NCBI GenBank assembly: GCA_963782555.1
Contig: CAWAKB010000004.1
Location: 682,001-746,000, forward strand
DNA: 64,000 nt
Source: Hyphomicrobium_A sp963782555
GTDB taxonomy: Bacteria; Pseudomonadota; Alphaproteobacteria; Rhizobiales; Hyphomicrobiaceae
Direction of reading: 5' to 3'
Positions within the stretch are counted from its first letter, which is position 1. Every line of letters starts with the position of its first letter. A model generated the notes under the pieces. It saw only the letters and a program-made list of their open reading frames with translations. It did no database searches and had not been told where the DNA came from. Made by a program: the position numbers and the translations under genes. Shown one piece after another: positions 1-7,085 of the stretch.

Positions 1-2
1 TC

Positions 3-1061
3 AAGGTCTACCGCTGGCGCTCGGCAATCGGGTTTGCGGAAAAGGCCTACGACATCTGGCGCCTGGTGCGCCTCGTCAACCCGGTGACGGCTGCCGCCCA
101 GGAAGCGCGCGAGCAGATCACCAAGCACCTCTACGCCACCGTTCGCGACCAGCTCGCACAGCAGCTGGCGCGCGGCTACGTCCGCGAAGTGGGACGGGCG
201 GCCATCGATCTCTATGGCGGCCGCCTCAAAGTCTCCGATTCCGCGCTGGCCGGCCACATCAGCGCCTCGACCGAGCGTGATCGCCGGGCCGGGCGGCCCA
301 TGGCCGAGCCCTTGCGCGTTCTTGTCGGCGGCAAGACGGGCTCCGGCAAGTCGAGCCTCGTCAATGCGTTGTCAAAGGAGGTCGGGGCGCTGGTCGAGGC
401 CTTGCCGGCAACGCAGACGTTCCAGGCCTATGAGATGGAGCTCGCCGGCCTCAAAAGCGCACTCGTGATCGACAGCCCGGGCGTCGGCGCGACGGCAAAG
501 GAGCAGCGCCGCTTCTGCGCGCGTGCCGGCGAATTTGATCTGATCGTGTGGGCCATAGACGCCAACCACGCGCGTGACGCGGTTGACCGCGAGGTCATTA
601 ACGGCATCCGCAAGTACTTCTCCGACCATCCCCACAGGCGCCAGCCCCCTATCCTCGTCGCGCTGACGCACATCGATGAGCTGGCACCCTCGCAATATTG
701 GGCCCCACCTTACGATACCAGCGCTCCTTTGAACGAGAAGGGACAGTCCATTCGCGAAGCCATGGACGCCGCTGCCGATAGCCTCGAGCTCGCACCTGCC
801 GACGTCATCCCCGTGAGCGTCGCTGCCGGCAGCCCGCCCTACAACGTCGAGCAGCTCAGCGAGCGGATCGCCGCGCATATCCCGGAAGCGCAACGGGCCC
901 AGCTGCTTCGCCTGATGGAGGACGCGGCGCCGCGATGGAGCGTCACCAGGCTCGGAAAGCAGGCATCGAATGCGGTGGTGTCGGCGGCGCGCGCCGTGAC
1001 GCCCGGATCCTTGACCCGCTACCTCAAGAGGCGCGCTGCTCCTCCGCCGGAGCGGAACTAG
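3..1061 (+). CDS. P-loop GTPase, Era/dynamin-like (5' end outside window)
   Basis: The reading frame is open to the left edge, so the true start lies upstream; a GTG at 66 is only the first internal start. The visible protein carries a G1/Walker A loop (GGKTGSGKSS, near bases 328-355), a G3-type DSPG and a G4-like THID, so it should bind and hydrolyse GTP. The layout (short helical N-terminal part, GTPase domain, basic C-terminal tail) resembles the poorly characterised GTPases that accompany DUF697-type membrane proteins, but no DUF697 domain is visible in this portion. The last 38 bases overlap the 3' end of the converging permease gene. Substrate and partner cannot be read from the sequence. 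The GTPase assignment is firm, the subfamily is not. Confidence 0.8.
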   Translation, partial: KVYRWRSAIGFAEKAYDIWRLVRLVNPVTAAAQEAREQITKHLYATVRDQLAQQLARGYVREVGRAAIDLYGGRLKVSDSALAGHISASTERDRRAGRPMAEPLRVLVGGKTGSGKSSLVNALSKEVGALVEALPATQTFQAYEMELAGLKSALVIDSPGVGATAKEQRRFCARAGEFDLIVWAIDANHARDAVDREVINGIRKYFSDHPHRRQPPILVALTHIDELAPSQYWAPPYDTSAPLNEKGQSIREAMDAAADSLELAPADVIPVSVAAGSPPYNVEQLSERIAAHIPEAQRAQLLRLMEDAAPRWSVTRLGKQASNAVVSAARAVTPGSLTRYLKRRAAPPPERN

Positions 1062-3063
1062 CCCTTCCGGGGGTCGCGCTGCCCTCGTCGGCGTTGCCGC
1101 CATCGGTCTCGCGCGCACTCGCCGCCCTTGCCGCCCGCACGCAGAAGCCGAGGGCATCCTTCAAGGAATGCACGACGCCATCGACGGCTATGCTGTCGAT
1201 GATGGCGCTGTCGCGTTCCTCGCTGGGGTCGAGCTTCCAGAAGCCGCCGAGCAGAATGGCGTCGGGAGCGAACCGTTTCAGGCGACGCACGAGAAAGCGG
1301 GCATGCGCGCTGCGCTCCCTCACGTCGAGCGCGGAGATGCAGACGAGGCGCACATCGTTGGGGCCCGCGTTGCGCAGGGCGCCGCCCTTGATCTGATCGG
1401 GGCCGAGCACCTTGGCACCGAGACCGCATTTTTCCAGCAGCTGCGCCAGGATCAGCGCCGCCGTCTCGTCGAGCGCCGTACGGCTCGAAACGCACAAGAT
1501 TGCCGTCTCGCCGCGCCACTCGGGCGCAATCGCCTCCGGATCGGGGGTAGAGATAAGATCGCCTGTTGCGTTGTCACTTTCTGCAGGCTCCGCTCCATTC
1601 ACCTGCATTGCAGCGTCGGCCGCCGCGGCCGGCTTTGTCGGCTCCAGGCCGTGCTCACACAGGGCATCGATCACGACCTCGGCCGTCTCGCGGATCTCGG
1701 GCAAGCGCTCGGGCTCCAGCGTGCCACGATCGGCATCCATTTGAGCCAAACGCAGCCCCTCCACGACCACGTCGTCGTAGTATTCAACGAGCGGGTGCTC
1801 CTTGATGATCCTCTCGGCCTGCTCCACCGGCTCCGCCGGATCGCCGGCGAGCATGCGCTGGTAGAATTGTTCCGGCGGTGAAAGCGGTGGACTGTCGCCG
1901 AGCAGCACGTGCAGGAACTGGAGCCGGTCGACGTGGCGACCCAGCACCACGAGAACGACCGTGAGCGGGATCGCCAGCAGCAGCCCGATCGGTCCCCACA
2001 GAAGCGTCCAGAATGCCGCCGAGAGGATGATCGCCAACGGCGACAGGCCGGTCCTGTGGCCCTGCACGACCGGCTCGATCAGGTTTCCCATGATGATCTC
2101 ACCCACGACGTAAAGCGCGAGCGTCCAAAGAAACATCGTCCAACCGGAAGCGACGGCGGCGGCCAGCAGCAGTGGTAAGGCTGCAGCGATAAACGAGCCG
2201 ATGAACGGCACGAACCGCATGAGCATCGCAAGAACGCCCCACAGCATCGGACTGGGAACGCCGATCAGCCAAAGGGCACAGCCGATGACGACGCCGTAGG
2301 CCGAATTGATCGCGGTCATCGCCAAAAAATATTGGCTGAGCCGCTGGCCGGCGTCGTCCATGGCCGTGGTCGACTTTTCCAGATCATGCGAGCCGAGCAG
2401 GCGGATCGCCCGGTCGCGCACGTCGAGCCGATGCATCAGAAGAAAGATTACAAAGAGGACGGTGATGCCGGCCGTGGCGAGCGGCGCAAGTACGACCCCG
2501 ATGATCCCTTGCAGCTGATCGAGCGGGGTCGGCTTGGGTTCGTGCACCTCGACGGGAAGGGGTCGGCCGTCGTCCGGCGGCGTCACCGTAATGGATGCCG
2601 GCTGCGAGGTATCCGCTGCGGGTTTCTCCAGCTCCTTCTGAAGGTCTTTAAGTGTCTCGCTGGCGCGCTCGATCGCGCCGCCGTTGCCTGCCGCGGCGAG
2701 CTTCAACGTATTGACCTTGTCCTTGAGCGTCAGCTGATAGCGCGGAATTTCCTGGGCGAGGCTTGTCACCTGCTGGGCAATGAGAGTGCCTACGCCGAAG
2801 ATGACCGCAAAGGCGAGGACGACCACGACGAATACGGAGGACGAATTCGGCAAGCCTAAGCGCCGCAGAACGCGGACGGGGGGCGCAAGGATGAAGGACA
2901 AGATGACGGCGAGCGCCAGCGGAACAAGGACGGCCTGGCCGAAATAAAGCGCGACCACGATGATGAAGCCGAGCACGGCCATCTCGACCACGGACACCGG
3001 CATATCAGCGCCAGCGACGCTGGCCCCGACGCCCTTGGCGGGAGAGACTCTCGTGACGGCCAT
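1024..3063 (-). CDS. AI-2E family (PerM-like) transporter with C-terminal cytosolic extension
   Basis: A 679-residue protein. The first ~390 residues hold the hydrophobic segments and the conserved GxxLIEPxV-type region (GNLIEPVVQGHRTGLSPLAI, near residues 325-345) of the AI-2E/PerM exporter family, whose substrates are diverse and mostly unproven. A hydrophilic insert separates the early and later membrane segments, as is usual. Residues ~390-679 are soluble. The part around 530-650 alternates short hydrophobic strands with helices, like a cobalamin-binding or Rossmann-type fold, which is not part of the core family. The ATG at 3063 has a GGGAGGCG Shine-Dalgarno. It is the last gene of a leftward operon of small membrane proteins and its end overlaps the converging GTPase gene. 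Family confident, substrate unknown. Confidence 0.85.
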   Translation of the reverse strand: MAVTRVSPAKGVGASVAGADMPVSVVEMAVLGFIIVVALYFGQAVLVPLALAVILSFILAPPVRVLRRLGLPNSSSVFVVVVLAFAVIFGVGTLIAQQVTSLAQEIPRYQLTLKDKVNTLKLAAAGNGGAIERASETLKDLQKELEKPAADTSQPASITVTPPDDGRPLPVEVHEPKPTPLDQLQGIIGVVLAPLATAGITVLFVIFLLMHRLDVRDRAIRLLGSHDLEKSTTAMDDAGQRLSQYFLAMTAINSAYGVVIGCALWLIGVPSPMLWGVLAMLMRFVPFIGSFIAAALPLLLAAAVASGWTMFLWTLALYVVGEIIMGNLIEPVVQGHRTGLSPLAIILSAAFWTLLWGPIGLLLAIPLTVVLVVLGRHVDRLQFLHVLLGDSPPLSPPEQFYQRMLAGDPAEPVEQAERIIKEHPLVEYYDDVVVEGLRLAQMDADRGTLEPERLPEIRETAEVVIDALCEHGLEPTKPAAAADAAMQVNGAEPAESDNATGDLISTPDPEAIAPEWRGETAILCVSSRTALDETAALILAQLLEKCGLGAKVLGPDQIKGGALRNAGPNDVRLVCISALDVRERSAHARFLVRRLKRFAPDAILLGGFWKLDPSEERDSAIIDSIAVDGVVHSLKDALGFCVRAARAASARETDGGNADEGSATPGRASSAPAEEQRAS

Positions 3064-3110
3064 GTCGCCTCCCTCGTTCCCGCGCCCTTTGCGGACGCCT
3101 TTGTCTTGGT

Positions 3111-3518
3111 TCAGCGCTTCAGACGCCGTGCTGCCCCGAGACCAAACAGGAACGCCGCCCCCACGACCTGCATGGCACCGAAATAGTCGACGGCCTCCTT
3201 GGCCTCTTCCTCAGCCACCGCCGCCGTGGCTGCGACAGGTGATATCTGCCGCCGGCGCATGCGCTCGATGCGCTCGATCAGGGAGGGCACCATCAGACAG
3301 CACACCCCCACCACGAGACAGGCAATTGCAATGGCGCCGGCGGCATGCAGGGCTCCGACCATCGGCTCGGCGAGCCAGAAGGCAAAAATGAGCGCGAACA
3401 CCAGGCCGCCGATCAGGAAGGCTGCAGCTATTGCCGTCCACGTCGCCCGCCGCGACACGTTCTCGATTGCGGTCGAGGTGGCGCGGCTTGCCGCATAGAG
3501 AACGGCATCACCGAGCAT
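3111..3518 (-). CDS. Small membrane protein, holin-X (DUF1469)-like
   Basis: A 135-residue protein with two adjacent hydrophobic segments (about residues 28-52 and 58-80), a basic IERIERMRRR stretch after them, and a third short hydrophobic segment near the C-terminus (FGAMQVVGAAFLFGLGAARR). This arrangement matches the small phage-holin-superfamily proteins that often sit beside DUF883/ElaB-YqjD genes in proteobacteria; these are not lytic holins. It lies 6 bases after the DUF883-like gene and 47 bases before the AI-2E permease, so all four leftward genes are probably one transcript. Function unknown; an envelope or stress role is inferred from family and context. Confidence 0.65.
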   Translation of the reverse strand: MLGDAVLYAASRATSTAIENVSRRATWTAIAAAFLIGGLVFALIFAFWLAEPMVGALHAAGAIAIACLVVGVCCLMVPSLIERIERMRRRQISPVAATAAVAEEEAKEAVDYFGAMQVVGAAFLFGLGAARRLKR

Positions 3519-3524
3519 GACGGC

Positions 3525-3749
3525 TTATCTCCTCGCCAGCAGCGCGAGGACGAAGCCGACACCGGCAGCGATCCCCGCGGCCTGCAGCGGGTTGCGCCGA
3601 ATGGTGGAGACAAGCTTGTCGTATTGATCTTGCGCCAGCGCCTGGGCCTGATCGACGGTTTCGGAGATCTTGTCTTGTGCGGTGTTTGCCAAGTCGCTCA
3701 CGGTGCCGGATGCCGACGCGGCGCCGGGCCGCGTGTATTGCGTATTCAT
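3525..3749 (-). CDS. DUF883/ElaB-YqjD-like small membrane protein
   Basis: A 74-residue protein with an amphipathic helical N-terminal half and a C-terminal hydrophobic segment introduced by the typical I-R-R-N-P-L-Q-A-A-G-I-A-A-G-V-G pattern and ending in basic residues. In E. coli, members of this family are C-tail-anchored inner-membrane proteins, some binding ribosomes in stationary phase. Start chosen at 3749 because GGGAGAG precedes it by 7 bases. It lies between a second DUF883-like gene (12 bases away) and a holin-X-like gene (6 bases away). Only family membership is supported; ribosome binding is not shown by the sequence. Confidence 0.75.
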   Translation of the reverse strand: MNTQYTRPGAASASGTVSDLANTAQDKISETVDQAQALAQDQYDKLVSTIRRNPLQAAGIAAGVGFVLALLARR

Positions 3750-3761
3750 TTAAAGCTCTCC

Positions 3762-4049
3762 CTAACGTGCCAGTATCAGACCGACGACGAAGCCGATGCC
3801 GGCGGCGATGAGCGCCGACTGGCTCGGATTGCGGCGAATGGCGGCCTCGAGGTCGCCCACCTTTTCCATGGCCTTGTCTTGAACGTCCTCCACGCTGGTG
3901 CCGATCTGATCGGCAGCGAGACGCTTCACCGAGTCCGCAAGCTTGGCGATGTCCTCGCGCAACGCCGTGACGTTGTCGCCCACATCGCTCGCGGCCGAGC
4001 GGTTGGACGCGCCAGGTTCGGGCGCCTGGCTCCTCGACGTGAATGTCAT
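3762..4049 (-). CDS. DUF883/ElaB-YqjD-like small membrane protein (first gene of operon)
   Basis: A 95-residue protein with a charged helical region (residues ~20-65) and a C-terminal membrane segment preceded by I-R-R-N-P-S-Q-S-A-L-I-A-A-G-I-G, closely resembling the next gene. A longer reading frame reaches 4097, but the ATG at 4049 is preferred because GGAGG lies just upstream. It is the promoter-proximal gene of the leftward four-gene run and diverges from a frameshifted relative at 4237. The neighbouring pair probably arose by duplication. Role unknown. Confidence 0.75.
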   Translation of the reverse strand: MTFTSRSQAPEPGASNRSAASDVGDNVTALREDIAKLADSVKRLAADQIGTSVEDVQDKAMEKVGDLEAAIRRNPSQSALIAAGIGFVVGLILAR

Positions 4050-4236
4050 GACGATCCTCCTCTCACCTCGGGAAGGGGCCCCGGGACGCTTCAGCACAAC
4101 GAACGATCAACGCCATTGCCAACGCGGAAGTTCCATTTCGCGGGCATTGACCTTTGACCTTTCCGTGCGGGAACCGGCCGCTCCCTGCCGGCGTTCCTTT
4201 TGCAAGGATTGCCCCGACGCAGAGGAGAGCAGGGAG

Positions 4237-4746
4237 ATGGACACCATGGTTAAGGAGGGCACGAGCAACGCCGTGCAGGGACCTGAATTCCTCGACGCTC
4301 GCCGAGCTGCGCAAAAGCGTGAACGCCATTGCAGAGGAGCTGTCAGCCGTGGCCGAGGAACGTGCCCGCGCGCTCAAAGAAGGCACGCAGGCCGGGGCCA
4401 ATTCACTCCGGCGCACCATCCGCCGGCAGCCAGTGGTCGCGATCGGCATTGCCACGGTCGCGGGCGCGCTCTTGGCGCTTGCGGTCGTGCCGCGCATAGC
4501 GCGAGGTCGCAACCGTTCGCGGTGGGAGGCGTGGGCACCGCACGTGACCCGTGCCGATCTCTATGACGTCGCCGACAACATCCAGCGCTCGCTGGCGCGC
4601 GCAACGAGTGCCACCACCGCCCCAGTGGCCTCCTCGCTGGAACGCCTCGTCGATGCCTTCTCGAAGATGAACTCAAGGAATCCCTCAACGAGTTGCTTCA
4701 GAAGGCGGGGGCCTGGTTCCAACGGCCACGGTCGCCCCGGTCTTGA
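4237..4746 (+). pseudogene. DUF883-like membrane protein gene with two compensating frameshifts
   Basis: An ATG at 4237 follows AGGAGAGCAGGGAG and begins MDTMVKEGTSNAVQGPEF. Near 4287-4292 the sensible sequence moves to the next frame (STLAELRKSVNAIAEELSA, then a helix, IRRQPVVAIGIATVAGALLA as the membrane segment, then a VTRADLYDVADNIQRSLA tail). Near 4657-4668 it returns to the first frame (LLEDELKESLNELLQKAGAW) and stops at 4744. Neither frame alone gives a credible protein. The gene diverges from the DUF883 operon. Either the gene is broken or there are one-base indel errors at both places; the good coding quality on both sides of each shift favours recent damage or sequencing error. Confidence 0.65.
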
Positions 4747-4993
4747 TATCCTTGGCGTCACCTCCATTGCATTGAGCGGCTGCGCCCACGGCCTGCCCCC
4801 GTGACCTGAGCCTGCGGCGTGTCCACAGGTTTTTGCTGCGTGTCGAAACACCAGCCAGCCGAGCAGTTTACGGTCACTACGCGATACGCGCCGGCAACGC
4901 CGCGTCCGATCTTCTTGAACCTGTTGCTACAGCGGTCTAGCGTCGAGCGCGCTAGGGGGCGTTCGACTTGGCTCATCCAGAAGACATGGCTGA

Positions 4994-7084
4994 ATGTCGG
5001 AACTCGAGCCGCGGCTCGATCCGGCATGTCGAGGCGCCATCACGCTCGTTCGTCACAAATTGCGGGATAATGCGAAGCGGCTAGAGAGGCGTCAGGGGGG
5101 GAACTCATTGCTTCGTTCAAAGCATGTGCGCAATTTATTTTCCGTCACCGGATGCAAGTCGTCAGAGCCAAGCTTCTTATCCTATGAGGCCGTGTTCGCA
5201 AGGGACCCGGCGGCGGTCGCACGTACGGCGTCAAACCTCATCGATAAGGCATTTCTACTAGCCTCGATTGCACTCGTGATGACCCTTGCCGTTTGGCACG
5301 CAACCGCCTCATCCAACGCGGCTATCTTTCCTCCATTTGCCCTCCCCGAGGAGGCCGCATACACATTCCTCAGCGCCCACAATTACATCGAGCACGGGTT
5401 CTTTAACTCGCTTTTCTTGCAGGATTTTGCGACGGGGCCCGACCCGGCGGATCACCCATTCGTCTACAATCACATGCCTGCAGGGCCGGATATCTTCTTG
5501 GCGATGCTCGTGCGGGCAACGGGCTCAAACTACGTGGGGATGCGGGCCATATACTCGGTGATCGCGGTCGGCGGTTTCGGCGTCTATTATCTCTTTGCCG
5601 AAAAGTTTCTATCGCGCCTTGGTCTCGTTGGTGCTGGGCTGGCACTTCTGTTCGTTGGCCCGTGGACGCTCATTCAACTTATCGATCGGCAAATATATGC
5701 ACCGTTTGCCTTACTCGCCTTCCTCCCGTTGCTGCTGTACGTGCGTTCTATTGAGAAGGGACGGCGGGGCGAATTCTACTTGGCGTTGGCCGTCATATTC
5801 GTCTCCTCGATCTACTGCGAGTATTCGCTTCTTTCCGGTATGGCGGCGTGTTGGGGCATGTTGTTCCTTACACGCCTGCTCCCCATCCGGGTTTGGGAGA
5901 TCACCAGCGTCGCTGGCGCCTTCGCCGCTGGTATCGCCATCCATCTTATTCAGAACATGCTCTATCTGGGCTTGCCGGCCTTCTTCCCGGAGCTGCTGTA
6001 CACACTCTCCAATCGGATAACCGGTTTCCCGGTCCAGGCCCAGCTTGCAAGCTTCTATCACAGCTTGGGCCTTGTCCATCACGGATCACACCCTGTAAGC
6101 GTCGCCGTACTCTGGGAGCAGATTAAACGCAATTTTTCCTTTGTCGGCCTCCAGCCGATGTTGGTTGGCTGGGCAGCTTGCTTGGCTTGGGTTGGTCTCG
6201 TTCCCGTCTTGAGCCGCACCGTCGGGATGAAAGTGACCGCCCCACCCTTTCGCCCGCTTGCGGACCTCAGCCTGCTGTTTGCCAAGCTCGCGGTGTTTGC
6301 GGTCGGCACCATCCTGACCCCGATCGTGCTGTTTCCCGCCTTCGCGCAGGAAGTCAACCTGCGCGGGCTGGGAGCAAGCAGCTTCTATATCGGGATCGGA
6401 TTTGTCGCGATGGCGGGAGTGGTGTGGTCGGTGCTGCTCTACATCGCTCGCCGCACCGTTTCTGTGGCTCTGTGGCCCAAGACAGCTGCGGAGAGTGTGT
6501 CGGACATTTCGGACTTCCGATCCGCAGTCGTGCGACTAGTGCTGGTCTTTGCCCTGACGGCTTCGATCTGGGTCATGTGGACCAGGTTGGATGCATCGGC
6601 GCGCGAGATTGCAGGACAAACATTGGCTCAACTGCACCAAATCAATTCCTTCCGCCGGAGCAAAGACCGGTGGACGCCGCTGCATGCCCTGGAACGCTTT
6701 CGTGGGTTTCTGTTCATGACGAACATCAATGTGCCGACGGTCGGAGTCATTACAAAAGCGCCCGGTTTTGGCGTGTGTCCTCCAGAATCGGTGGAGGCCG
6801 ACGGCGGATTCAAACTTCGTCTTTGCAAGACCGCTTTTATGAAGCGGTACGACTACTGGACGACCCAAAGGCCCAAGTACTTCTACTACTTTGATACGCC
6901 TGGCCTCTTTCCCGGGTTCGCGGATTGCATGCCGCTAACGACGCTGGTGGGCCAGCAACGCCGTGGTAAGCGCTGCATGGACGATCTGCTGGAGCGCCTC
7001 TCCAAGCGCTATCGACTGATCATGGAGAACAGGCTCGTCAAGGTGTTTGATTTGAGCCAGCCGGCTACGGGGGGCGAGCACTGA
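4994..7084 (+). CDS. Polytopic membrane protein, GT-C glycosyltransferase-like
   Basis: A protein of about 696 residues with a short N-terminal tail, a first membrane helix near residue 85, a loop containing PADHPFVYNHMPAGPD, then about ten further hydrophobic segments and a soluble C-terminal domain of ~170 residues. The acidic/His-Pro loop after the first helix and the overall topology are typical of GT-C enzymes, which move a sugar from a polyprenyl-phosphate donor on the outer face of the membrane; the exact family is not recognised. The start is uncertain: ATG 4994 has no good ribosome site, whereas an in-frame TTG at 5108 follows AGGGGGGGA at normal distance and gives a 658-residue protein. 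Its stop is one base from the next gene, suggesting co-transcription. Confidence 0.6.
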   Translation: MSELEPRLDPACRGAITLVRHKLRDNAKRLERRQGGNSLLRSKHVRNLFSVTGCKSSEPSFLSYEAVFARDPAAVARTASNLIDKAFLLASIALVMTLAVWHATASSNAAIFPPFALPEEAAYTFLSAHNYIEHGFFNSLFLQDFATGPDPADHPFVYNHMPAGPDIFLAMLVRATGSNYVGMRAIYSVIAVGGFGVYYLFAEKFLSRLGLVGAGLALLFVGPWTLIQLIDRQIYAPFALLAFLPLLLYVRSIEKGRRGEFYLALAVIFVSSIYCEYSLLSGMAACWGMLFLTRLLPIRVWEITSVAGAFAAGIAIHLIQNMLYLGLPAFFPELLYTLSNRITGFPVQAQLASFYHSLGLVHHGSHPVSVAVLWEQIKRNFSFVGLQPMLVGWAACLAWVGLVPVLSRTVGMKVTAPPFRPLADLSLLFAKLAVFAVGTILTPIVLFPAFAQEVNLRGLGASSFYIGIGFVAMAGVVWSVLLYIARRTVSVALWPKTAAESVSDISDFRSAVVRLVLVFALTASIWVMWTRLDASAREIAGQTLAQLHQINSFRRSKDRWTPLHALERFRGFLFMTNINVPTVGVITKAPGFGVCPPESVEADGGFKLRLCKTAFMKRYDYWTTQRPKYFYYFDTPGLFPGFADCMPLTTLVGQQRRGKRCMDDLLERLSKRYRLIMENRLVKVFDLSQPATGGEH

Positions 7085-7085
7085 C

